Source: an uncultured Paracoccaceae bacterium
GTDB taxonomy: Bacteria; Pseudomonadota; Alphaproteobacteria; Rhodobacterales; Rhodobacteraceae
NCBI GenBank assembly: GCA_937907485.1
Contig: CALESR010000011.1
Location: forward strand, 1 to 5,696
Length of the DNA: 5,696 nucleotides
Direction of reading: 5' to 3'
Made by a program: the position numbers and the translations under genes. The notes beneath the pieces are model-generated. The model was not told where the DNA came from, made no database searches, and saw only the letters and a program-made list of their open reading frames with translations. This document shows positions 1-5,688 of this stretch, piece by piece. Position 1 is the stretch's first letter; every line of letters begins with the position of its first letter.

Positions 1-81
1 CTGCCCCCACACCCCCGCCAAGGGGGGCACGCCCCCCTTTGGAAACCCTGTGGATATTTAGAGAGCAGAGAAGGGCTCTGG
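1..81. other. Non-coding left end downstream of kpsC
   Basis: This stretch lies past the kpsC stop codon and holds no credible gene. It opens with CTGCCCCCACACCCCCG, which resembles the 3' half of a GC-rich hairpin cut off by the window edge. A second stem-loop follows (20-39, listed separately), then a TGTGGATATTTAGAG tail and a purine-rich run up to about 75. The plus-strand order of GC hairpin, GGATATTTA and purine-rich tail resembles what I remember from 3' ends of genes in Rhodobacteraceae. A plus-strand gene may therefore end just left of the window, convergent with kpsC. That neighbour is inferred, not seen. Confidence 0.5.
20..39. terminator. GC-rich stem-loop after kpsC, possible bidirectional terminator
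   Basis: AAGGGGGG (20-27) pairs perfectly with CCCCCCTT (32-39) around the four-base loop CACG, giving an 8-bp stem. Read in the kpsC direction it begins 42 bases beyond the stop codon and is followed by GGCGGGGG rather than a U-tract, so it is not a textbook intrinsic terminator on that strand. Read on the plus strand it ends in TTT. It may slow or stop transcription from either side, or protect 3' ends. The pairing is seen directly; the function is inferred. Confidence 0.5.
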
Positions 82-2097
82 TCAGCGCCACAGATGGGCA
101 TAGCTGGCCAAGGCGCCTTGCAGTTTGGCCAGCAGCCGCAGGCGGGTCGGCGGGCGCAGATCGGGGTTGGCGAGGCGTTCGACCGCCAGTTCGGGCGGGC
201 AGATCTGACCGCTGAGCGGGTCGAGATAGCGCGGATACCCGATGAGCGTGGCGTGGACCAGGTGGTCCAGCGTCGGCCGTGCCGTTCGGCGCGGCGGGAT
301 CGGGCCGAGGTCCTCGGTCAGGCCCCACCCCGCGTAGAACGGCGCGCCCAGCGTGGTGACCGGGATGCCGCGCAGCAGCGCCTCGAAGCCGAGGCCGGAG
401 GTGATCGTCCAGACCCGGTCGGCCAGCAGCAGCGCGCTCAACGCATCGGTGGCGCCCAGCACCAGATCGGCGAGGCGGGCGGCCTCGGGCACCGCGCCCG
501 GGCGCAGCCCGGCCTCGACGTCGGGGTGCGGTTTGTAAAGCAGGATCGCGTCGGGAAACGCGGTGCGGGCGGAGTCGATCAGCGCGCGGTTGCTGCGGAT
601 GTGGCCCGCGCCAAGGCGGATCGAGGCGTCGTCCTCGACCTGACCGGGGATCAGCAGCACCGGCGCGCCGGGGCGGGCCCGGCGCAGCGCGGCGACCTGA
701 GCGGCAAGCGTATCGGGTCCGGGCGCCAGATTGTATTTCGTGACACCGGCCGCGATGATCCGCGCACGCAGCCGCGCGGCGCGGTCGGCCCCGCCTGGGG
801 GCAGGGGGGCGGCGATCAGCCGCTCCAGACGGCTCTCGCGGCGGGGGTCATAATAGATGCCCAGATCGTCGGCGACCAGCGACAGTGGCGGCACCAGGGC
901 AGCGCCAAGGCCGCGCGAGCGCAGGAAGCCGTCCTCGACCCGCAAGCCGTTGAAATCCGCGGGCGCGCCTGAGGCCCAGGCCAGCGTTCCGCCCTGCGAT
1001 GCAAAGCGCAGGGGCCGTTCGCTGCCAAAGAAGGCCTGCAGATGCCGACGTTTCCACAGCCGCATGCCCTGCGCGACATGGCCGTGGCGGTCCTGGCGCC
1101 AGGCGGTCACGCGGGCCTCCAACTGGTCGATGACCTCGGACAGCGGGCAAAGCCTGTCGCGCAACGGGTCATACCACTGCGGGAACAGCATCATCGCCCC
1201 GGCAAACAGTTGCTCGGCGCTGAGGGTGCGCGTGCGGCGGGGCGTCGGGGCCTGATCGGCGCTGAGGCCCCAGCCAGCCCAGAACGGATGGCCAAAAGTG
1301 CGAGGGCGGTGGCCGGCGAGGATGGCCTCGAACCCCAGTTGCGAGGCGACGGTATAGACCGCGCTTGCGCCCGCCAGCAGCGCCCAGGGCGACTGCGGCC
1401 CCTCGACAAAGCGCACGCGGCCCTGCGCATCGGCAGCGCCGTAATGGCCGGGGCGATGGCCACCAGTGGTTTCGGGATGGGCGCGGATCAGGATCTCGGC
1501 CTTTGGGTGTTCATCCCGCGCGGCGCGCAGCATGCGGGCAAAGAGATCGGCGGGCAGCGGACCCTGCAGGCCGCCATGGGTCAGCGAGGCGTCACCGCGC
1601 ACCTGATCGATGACCAGCACATAGCCGGGGGGCGGTGGCGGCAGGTCGGGGTCATGGGCGTTGTATTTCGACAGATGCAGCGCCTTGAGCCGGGCGATGC
1701 AGAGCCGGGCCTCGGCCAGCAGGGCGGGATCGTCGAGCGGATGCGTGGCGAGCAGGGTTTCGAGGTCCGAGGGGCGCGAGGGGTCCGAGTGCAACCCGCT
1801 GCGGTCGATGAGCAGGCCGACGGGGGCCTCGCCGCGGGCGCGGGCCGGGTGGAGCGAGCGCAGGAAAGCGTCCTCGATCCGCCAGAGGGCGGCGCCGGTG
1901 CGGCGGGCCAGCGCTTCGGCCCGCCAGGCGCGCGGGCCGTGGCCCCAGGCCAGCACGGCGTCCTGCGCGCCGGGCCAGCCGAGGCGCGGGCGCGCGACGG
2001 CCAGGTCCAGAATGCGGCGGATGCGGCGCGCCTGCGACCCGGGGCCCAGAAAGCCCAGGGTCGCGGCGATCAGGCGGCGCGGGGCGACCGGGTCCAT
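82..2097 (-). CDS. kpsC: KpsC-type capsule linker beta-Kdo transferase (tandem two-module)
   Basis: A 671-residue protein, close to the roughly 675 residues of E. coli KpsC. KpsC extends the poly-beta-Kdo linker on phosphatidylglycerol that anchors group 2 type capsules, working at the cytoplasmic face of the inner membrane. Two homologous halves are visible about 313-315 residues apart: RIEDAFLRS (73-81) and RVEDGFLRS (386-394); LSKYN (142-146) and VTKYN (452-456); RAHPE (205-209) and KPHPD (522-526); SQLGFEAIL (252-260) and SGLGFEALL (567-575); PFWAGWGLS (271-279) and PFYAGWGLT (586-594). In known KpsC the two modules make different linkages. No signal peptide or membrane segment is evident. 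I chose the ATG at 2097, 16 bases after the kpsD stop. An in-frame ATG at 2163 would add 22 proline-rich residues and overlap kpsD by 50 bases. The ribosome site before 2097 is weak (GGGCGGGG), so expression may depend on translation of kpsD. Confidence 0.93.
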   Translation of the reverse strand: MDPVAPRRLIAATLGFLGPGSQARRIRRILDLAVARPRLGWPGAQDAVLAWGHGPRAWRAEALARRTGAALWRIEDAFLRSLHPARARGEAPVGLLIDRSGLHSDPSRPSDLETLLATHPLDDPALLAEARLCIARLKALHLSKYNAHDPDLPPPPPGYVLVIDQVRGDASLTHGGLQGPLPADLFARMLRAARDEHPKAEILIRAHPETTGGHRPGHYGAADAQGRVRFVEGPQSPWALLAGASAVYTVASQLGFEAILAGHRPRTFGHPFWAGWGLSADQAPTPRRTRTLSAEQLFAGAMMLFPQWYDPLRDRLCPLSEVIDQLEARVTAWRQDRHGHVAQGMRLWKRRHLQAFFGSERPLRFASQGGTLAWASGAPADFNGLRVEDGFLRSRGLGAALVPPLSLVADDLGIYYDPRRESRLERLIAAPLPPGGADRAARLRARIIAAGVTKYNLAPGPDTLAAQVAALRRARPGAPVLLIPGQVEDDASIRLGAGHIRSNRALIDSARTAFPDAILLYKPHPDVEAGLRPGAVPEAARLADLVLGATDALSALLLADRVWTITSGLGFEALLRGIPVTTLGAPFYAGWGLTEDLGPIPPRRTARPTLDHLVHATLIGYPRYLDPLSGQICPPELAVERLANPDLRPPTRLRLLAKLQGALASYAHLWR

Positions 2098-2113
2098 CGG
2101 CGCCCCGCCCGGA

Positions 2114-3256
2114 TCACAGGCCCTGCACGTCAGTGACCACCGAGGCGGCGGCGCCGGTGGCACCCAGCGTGCCGGTGATGGTGGCGATCTGACGGTTCCA
2201 TGTCACGGCCGAGGCCTCGGTCACATAGACGGTGTCGCCGTCGCGGATCTGAAAGTCGCGGGCAAAGAACATGCCGTTCGGCGCTGTCAGATCAAGGACA
2301 TAGACGACGCGGGTGTCGCCGCTGACCGATTGGCCGAGCACATTGCGGGCGACTTCGGGCGGCTCGTTGCGAAACACGAAGACACCGGTCGGATCGGCGC
2401 GGGTGGCATCGAGGCCTCCGACCTGTGCCAGCGCCTCGATGGCCGAGATGGTCTGGCGGTCAAAGACCACGCGGGCCTGCGTCCCGGTGGCGCCGAGAAT
2501 GGTGAAGTTGCGCTGGTCCTGCTCGACGAAAATCCGGTCGCCGCCGCGCATGGCGATGTCGAGTTCCGGGTGCTCGAACAGATCGGACAACCAGACCCGG
2601 TCGGTGATGGCGCCGCGCGACACGGTGACGGTGGCGGTCTGGGTGGGGATGCTGACCCCGCCGGCACTGGCGAGCATCGCGGTCAAGCGACGGTTCGGGC
2701 GGCTGATCGGATAGACGCCCTGCGCGCCGACCCGGCCAACGACCGAAACCGTGGCGCCGTCGCCGCCGGTGCGGCTGACATAGACCTGCGGGTCGGGCGT
2801 CTGCTGGTCGAGCTGGGTCGAAATCGCCTGACGCAGCGCATCCGGCGTCTGGCCCGCCGCGCGCACCCGCCCGGCGAAGGGCACATAGATATAGCCCTGA
2901 TCGTCGACCTGCAATTCGGTCAGCCGGGCGCCGCGCGTCTCGGCCGAGGTCAGCAAACCTTCGGGGACGTTCTCGAAGACGGTGATCGCCACGGTGTCGC
3001 CGGTGCGGATGGTATCGCCGGCCAGGATCCCGGCCGAGCGCAGGCTGTCCGAGAAGCCCAGCGCCAGTGGCACATTGGCGGCGCGGTTCACCCGGTCGCC
3101 GACGGCGACGATATAGGCGTCGCCTTCGCGCAGGACCGAGCCTGCGAAGATTTCATTCATGCTGGGGCCCGGGCGCGGAATATCGCACGCGGTCAATCCT
3201 GCGAGAAACACGCCGAGCGCCAGCGCGCTGGCGCGGCGATAAGGTCTGACGAACAC
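2114..3256 (-). CDS. kpsD: Outer-membrane polysaccharide export lipoprotein (OPX; KpsD/BexD/CtrA/Wza type)
   Basis: A 380-residue lipoprotein expected to form the channel through which capsule polymer crosses the outer membrane. A basic start and hydrophobic stretch (residues 1-20) lead into the lipobox LTAC with the acylated Cys at 24. CDIPRPGPS resembles the C-x-x-P-x-x-GPS start I recall for BexD and meningococcal CtrA. A polysaccharide-export domain lies at about 84-162 (IRTGDTVAITVFENV; QVDDQGYIYVPFAGRV). Two SLBB-like beta-grasp repeats follow at about 168-245 (VVGRVGAQGVYPI) and 250-345 (TILGATGTQARVVF). The C-terminal part (about 350-380) could be the membrane-spanning piece. The length fits BexD/CtrA (about 390) rather than E. 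coli KpsD (about 560), so kpsD is a functional label. The start is GTG, supported by AAGGAG eight bases upstream and by the signal sequence. Asp follows the lipobox Cys, an inner-membrane retention signal in E. coli. Confidence 0.9.
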   Translation of the reverse strand: MFVRPYRRASALALGVFLAGLTACDIPRPGPSMNEIFAGSVLREGDAYIVAVGDRVNRAANVPLALGFSDSLRSAGILAGDTIRTGDTVAITVFENVPEGLLTSAETRGARLTELQVDDQGYIYVPFAGRVRAAGQTPDALRQAISTQLDQQTPDPQVYVSRTGGDGATVSVVGRVGAQGVYPISRPNRRLTAMLASAGGVSIPTQTATVTVSRGAITDRVWLSDLFEHPELDIAMRGGDRIFVEQDQRNFTILGATGTQARVVFDRQTISAIEALAQVGGLDATRADPTGVFVFRNEPPEVARNVLGQSVSGDTRVVYVLDLTAPNGMFFARDFQIRDGDTVYVTEASAVTWNRQIATITGTLGATGAAASVVTDVQGL

Positions 3257-3264
3257 TGCCCGGG

Positions 3265-3270
3265 CTCCTT
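3265..3270 (-). promoter_or_regulatory. Ribosome binding site of kpsD
   Basis: On the minus strand AAGGAG sits eight bases before the GTG at 3256. It is the best Shine-Dalgarno match among the genes here and fixes the non-ATG start of the OPX gene. Confidence 0.8.
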
Positions 3271-3299
3271 TGGTGGAACTGCCTCAAGTTTTTTACGCA

Positions 3300-3328
3300 A
3301 GTATAGGCAGAAGCGGCAGAATTTCCAA
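3300..3328 (-). promoter_or_regulatory. Sigma70-type promoter for kpsD-kpsC
   Basis: On the minus strand TTGGAA (3328-3323) and TATACT (3305-3300) are separated by exactly 17 bases. The -35 matches TTGACA at four of six positions and the -10 matches TATAAT at five of six. Transcription would start near 3293, giving a leader of roughly 37 bases before the GTG start. The site lies in a locally AT-richer patch in a GC-rich genome. No operator was recognised. Confidence 0.6.
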
Positions 3329-3357
3329 GTGGGTTCCTGTGTTTGCGCCGTCAGGGC

Positions 3358-3392
3358 GCGCCCGAGAGGGGCATCGAGCCCCCCTCGGGCGC
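3358..3392. terminator. Long stem-loop between kpsS and kpsD, possible terminator of kpsS
   Basis: GCGCCCGAG (3358-3366) pairs with CTCGGGCGC (3384-3392). After one A/C mismatch, GGGGC (3368-3372) pairs with GCCCC (3378-3382) around the loop ATCGA. That makes 14 pairs with one mismatch. There is no U-tract on either side. It begins about 130 bases beyond the kpsS stop and about 30 bases upstream of the kpsD -35 element, which suits insulating the kpsD promoter from kpsS read-through. The structure is seen; the role is inferred. Confidence 0.5.
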
Positions 3393-3409
3393 CGGGGGCC
3401 ATGCCCCCG
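3393..3409. repeat. Short GC-rich hairpin abutting the long stem-loop
   Basis: CGGGGGC (3393-3399) pairs perfectly with GCCCCCG (3403-3409) around a three-base loop, directly next to the 3358-3392 structure. A kpsS transcript would meet this hairpin first and then the longer one. It may be part of the same terminator or a dispersed intergenic repeat. Confidence 0.45.
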
Positions 3410-3523
3410 AAGCGCGTCCAGCGGCGTTCCAACACGCCTTTGGGGCAAGATGAAGGGGCAAGGGGGGCGCCAGAATGCCGGATATAGTGGCGATGGCGGG
3501 GTGCGGCGATTTGGCGCCGGGTC

Positions 3524-4813
3524 TCAGGGCACCAGCCGCAGGTGTTGCCGAGGTGCCGCACGTCCGGCAATCAGGGCGCTATAGGGGTCGTCCGGCGACA
3601 GGATCAGATCGACCACTTGCCGCAACAACTGCCGCCGCCCCGGCGCCGAATAGAAACCACCCGGCAGTTGCGAGGTCTCCAGCAAAAAGCGGCGATAGTC
3701 GCGGTAGGCGCGCAGATCGGGGCGGGTCGGCTGGGCGAAAAACTCGGGCAGCGGCTGGGTCGAGACGAACTCGGGCTTGTCATAAACCGCGGCGCCAAAG
3801 ACCTTGAGCGGCATGCCGCGCCAGAGCACCTGCTGCGCCGCCGTCGAATTCACCGTGACCGCCGAGCGCGCATGATTGAGCAGGGCCGCCAGTTTGCCGC
3901 CCCGGATGAAATGCACGCGGTCGGCCACGCCTGCCTCCTTGGCAAGGCGGGTGATGTCGGCCTTGAGCCGGGTGCGGCCGTCCTCCAGCGGATGGGCCTT
4001 GAACACCAGGTGGTGGTGCCGCGGCGCCCCGGCAGCAAAGCCGCGCAGCGTGACATCGAGAAATTCGGTCATCGTACGGAACGGCGAATGCTGTTGAAAG
4101 CTGGCGTCATGCTCCAGTTGCAAGAGCGCGAGGTGATAGGGAAAGCCCCCGGTGCGCACGCGCCAGGTCGCCAGCCCACGCTCGACCGCCTGAAAGGGCA
4201 TGGCGAGCAGGCGCGTCAGGTGCAGCCGCGCCTCCTGCGCGACATTCAGCGCCCGGTGGGGCCGAAAGTTGCGATAGGCGCGGTTGGCCAGCAGGATACG
4301 CGCGTGATAGGCGGCGCCGTAGAACACATGCTGACGCATGTCGCCCCAGTGGGTGGGGGCGTCGATCAGGTCGGTTTCCACCGCCTCGAGCGCGCGGCGC
4401 ATCTGCGGCACGTCGAGGTCCATCAGCCGGGAATGGCCATTGGCGCCGCCGCGCTCATAGGTCACCCACCAGGGGCGCAGATAACCTTCCTCGAAGACAT
4501 GCACGGTCAGGCCGCGCGCGCGTGCCTGAGCCACGGCCTGTGCGTGGATAAAACGGGTGTCGCCATAGAGCACGAGGTCGGTGATGGCGTGCTGCTCGAG
4601 CAGCACGGCAACCTCGTCCGGCCAGGCCTCCTGCAGTCCGGTGAAGGGGATATAGCCTTGCCGCCCCCAATAGGCCTGATCGCCCCGGTTGAAGCCGACG
4701 CGCCAGACCTCGGCGCCAGCGCGGCGCAGCATGGCGCCCAACTCGCGAAAGAACGGGCCGTGCGGCCCCTGAAGGAACAGAAATCGGCGGTTGTCGCCGG
4801 TCGCGCGGATCAT
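3524..4813 (-). CDS. kpsS: KpsS-type capsule linker beta-Kdo transferase (first Kdo onto phosphatidylglycerol)
   Basis: A 429-residue protein of the capsule polysaccharide biosynthesis (KpsS/LipB) family. E. coli KpsS is somewhat shorter, at about 390. It is expected to transfer the first beta-Kdo from CMP-Kdo to (lyso)phosphatidylglycerol on the cytoplasmic side of the inner membrane, giving KpsC its acceptor. Family hallmarks seen are FLFLQGPHGPFFRELG (11-26), VFEEGYLRPWW (106-116), FKAHPLEDGR (271-280, the HP element shared with KpsC), TVNSTAAQQVLWRGMP (320-335) and SQLPGGFYS (381-389). No signal peptide or membrane span is evident. The ATG at 4813 puts the first strand right after about ten residues, as expected. 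Its ribosome site is poor (GGCAGG, about six bases upstream), so translation may be modest. The gene is divergent from ribE and 267 bases upstream of kpsD. No frameshift or missing key motif was noticed. Confidence 0.92.
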   Translation of the reverse strand: MIRATGDNRRFLFLQGPHGPFFRELGAMLRRAGAEVWRVGFNRGDQAYWGRQGYIPFTGLQEAWPDEVAVLLEQHAITDLVLYGDTRFIHAQAVAQARARGLTVHVFEEGYLRPWWVTYERGGANGHSRLMDLDVPQMRRALEAVETDLIDAPTHWGDMRQHVFYGAAYHARILLANRAYRNFRPHRALNVAQEARLHLTRLLAMPFQAVERGLATWRVRTGGFPYHLALLQLEHDASFQQHSPFRTMTEFLDVTLRGFAAGAPRHHHLVFKAHPLEDGRTRLKADITRLAKEAGVADRVHFIRGGKLAALLNHARSAVTVNSTAAQQVLWRGMPLKVFGAAVYDKPEFVSTQPLPEFFAQPTRPDLRAYRDYRRFLLETSQLPGGFYSAPGRRQLLRQVVDLILSPDDPYSALIAGRAAPRQHLRLVP

Positions 4814-4942
4814 CGGGGGCCTGCCTGTCTGCCCTTGGGGGTGTTCCCCTTTTGCGAAAAGAATGCCAGATATCAGGACAGGTATAAACCCCGAAGATGG
4901 ACAAGCTATGACCGGAATCAGGGATCAGAAGGCGGGACACGC
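4814..4942. other. Divergent kpsS/ribE intergenic region
   Basis: These 129 bases must hold the start signals of kpsS (leftward) and ribE (rightward), unless ribE is read from further upstream. An AT-rich core at about 4851-4888 contains GATATC (4869-4874) and TATAAA (4883-4888), the latter a possible -10 for ribE. I found no convincing -35 at 16-18 bases from it on either strand. GGGG (4837-4840) and CCCC (4846-4849) form only a weak 4-bp hairpin followed by TTTT. No FMN-riboswitch-like sequence was recognised. Confidence 0.5.
4927..4932 (+). promoter_or_regulatory. Ribosome binding site of ribE
   Basis: AGAAGG lies ten bases before the ATG at 4943. It is a moderate Shine-Dalgarno match at a slightly long spacing. 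With the conserved MFTGII start it sets the ribE start, although the frame stays open for more than 1.3 kb upstream. Confidence 0.55.
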
Positions 4943-5554
4943 ATGTTCACGGGCATCATTTCGGATATCGGCCACATCCTGCGCACCGAGGCGCGCGGCG
5001 ACCTGAGGGCGCGGATCGCCACCGGCTATGACGTGGCGGGCATCGACATCGGCGCCTCGATCGCCTGTGACGGGGTCTGCCTGACCGTGGTGGCGACCGG
5101 CAGCAGCCCGCAGGGCTGGTTCGACGTGGACATCTCGGCGGAAACGGTGGCCAAGACGGCCATCGGCCGCTCCGGCTGGGCGCCGGGCAAACGGCTGAAT
5201 CTGGAGCGCGCGCTCAGACTGGGGGATGAACTGGGCGGGCATATCGTCTCGGGCCATGTCGACGGCGTGGCCGAGGTGACCGGCCTGACCCCGGAGGGCG
5301 ACAGCCTGCGGGTGACCTTCCGCGCCCCCGAGGACCTGGCGCGGTTCATCGCGCCCAAGGGCTCGGTGGCGCTGAACGGCACCTCGCTGACGGTCAACGA
5401 GGTGGCGGGGGTGCATTTCGGCGTCAACCTGATCCCGCATACCCGCGCGGTGACCACCTGGGGCGACGTGGCCCTGGGCGATGCCATCAACCTCGAGATC
5501 GACACCCTGGCGCGCTATGTGGCGCGGATGCGCGACTGGGACGCCGGGCGCTGA
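4943..5554 (+). CDS. ribE: Riboflavin synthase, alpha chain
   Basis: A 203-residue cytosolic enzyme that converts two molecules of 6,7-dimethyl-8-ribityllumazine into riboflavin and a pyrimidinedione, the last step of riboflavin synthesis. It normally works as a trimer. Two tandem lumazine-binding barrels are visible. The N-terminal barrel, about 1-97, has MFTGIISDIG, SIACDGVCLTV (39-49) and FDVDISAETVAKT (60-72). The C-terminal barrel, about 98-195, has GGHIVSGHVDGVAEV (98-112), LNGTSLTVNEV (144-154) and VNLIPHTRAVTTWGD (161-175). Length and motifs fit an intact enzyme. The start is set by the invariant N-terminal MFTGI and the AGAAGG upstream. It is called ribC in some organisms. No other riboflavin gene lies in the window; in related genomes rib genes are often near, so ribD or ribBA/ribH may be just outside. 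GC-rich secondary structure follows the stop. Confidence 0.97.
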   Translation: MFTGIISDIGHILRTEARGDLRARIATGYDVAGIDIGASIACDGVCLTVVATGSSPQGWFDVDISAETVAKTAIGRSGWAPGKRLNLERALRLGDELGGHIVSGHVDGVAEVTGLTPEGDSLRVTFRAPEDLARFIAPKGSVALNGTSLTVNEVAGVHFGVNLIPHTRAVTTWGDVALGDAINLEIDTLARYVARMRDWDAGR

Positions 5555-5585
5555 TGCCAGTGCCGCAAGGCCCTATGCCGACGAG

Positions 5586-5604
5586 TCCGGGGCGCTGCCC
5601 CGGA
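5586..5604 (+). terminator. Compact hairpin after ribE, terminator-like
   Basis: TCCGGGGC (5586-5593) pairs perfectly with GCCCCGGA (5597-5604) around the loop GCT, 31 bases past the ribE stop. It is followed by CCCCGGGATAGTTG rather than a run of T. It resembles the hairpin plus GGGATA-type tails seen after genes in Rhodobacteraceae, and probably ends or stabilises the ribE message. Confidence 0.55.
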
Positions 5605-5688
5605 CCCCGGGATAGTTGGCGCACAAAGATGCGCGGTTAACACAGACTTAACGCCTCCCCATCTTTGTGCCTCAACTATCCTCCGGGG
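5605..5688. repeat. Large imperfect inverted repeat downstream of ribE
   Basis: Three blocks pair in order: CCCCGG (5605-5610) with CCGGGG (5683-5688), GATAGTTG (5611-5618) with CAACTATC (5673-5680), and GCACAAAGATG (5621-5631) with CATCTTTGTGC (5660-5670). They are interrupted only by a 2x2 mismatch and a two-base bulge, giving 25 paired positions around a 28-base centre. Inside, GTTAA (5636-5640) can also pair with TTAAC (5648-5652). It could be a bidirectional terminator between ribE and a gene entering from the right, a small mobile palindromic element, or a protein-binding palindrome. The pairing is certain; the role is not. Confidence 0.8.
5637..5652. promoter_or_regulatory. CtrA-like box (TTAA-N7-TTAAC)
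   Basis: TTAA (5637-5640), exactly seven bases (CACAGAC), then TTAAC (5648-5652) matches the full consensus site of the alphaproteobacterial cell-cycle/motility response regulator CtrA. It lies at the centre of the palindrome. In such GC-rich DNA an exact match is uncommon by chance, but the symmetric half-sites could also be just the palindrome core. If used, it most likely controls a gene to the right of the window. Confidence 0.4.

Larger units (their letters stand above)
3257..3523. other. kpsS-kpsD intergenic region
   Basis: These 267 bases between two genes of the same strand contain, from the kpsD side, the ribosome site and promoter of kpsD, two adjacent GC-rich stem-loops (3358-3409), a weak hairpin (GGCGT 3423-3427 with ACGCC 3434-3438), and a plus-strand TTTGGGGCAAGATGAAGGGG tail (3439-3458). 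A small motif at 3472-3485 recurs upstream of kpsS. Short open frames cross the region on both strands, but none has a good ribosome site or recognisable protein. It looks like a transcript boundary between kpsS and kpsD-kpsC. Confidence 0.55.

Noticed and set aside
1042..2136. Plus-strand open frame (364 codons) antisense to kpsC
   Set aside because: It is a shadow of kpsC with low-complexity composition (Arg, Gly, Gln) and no ribosome site or recognisable domain.
2098..2163. Alternative upstream ATG of kpsC adding 22 residues
   Set aside because: The extra residues are proline-rich and unlike the family, and they would overlap the kpsD gene. The ATG at 2097 gives normal operon spacing and length.
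1661..3487. Long plus-strand open frame (608 codons) antisense to kpsC and kpsD
   Set aside because: It lies opposite two well-recognised genes, its translation is rich in Arg, Gly and Ala with no family motifs, and such shadows are expected in GC-rich DNA.
3193..3570. Minus-strand open frame (125 codons) across the kpsS-kpsD gap
   Set aside because: It overlaps the ends of both neighbours in another frame, crosses the stem-loops and promoter, and resembles no known protein.
4883..4888. TATAAA as the -10 of a ribE promoter
   Set aside because: No -35-like hexamer stands 16-18 bases upstream. It is mentioned only as a possibility in the intergenic entry.
3542..4942. In-frame extension upstream of ribE that would give a 670-residue protein
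   Set aside because: The upstream part is antisense to kpsS. Riboflavin synthase begins at the conserved MFTGI at 4943, with AGAAGG before it.
4814..4942. FMN riboswitch upstream of ribE
   Set aside because: The gap is short and lacks the conserved junction sequences of that riboswitch. No multi-arm fold was visible.
4908..5006. Small open frame starting at the ATG at 4908, overlapping ribE
   Set aside because: It has no clear ribosome site, its 32 codons run into ribE in another frame, and nothing in the peptide is recognisable. A leader-peptide role cannot be supported.
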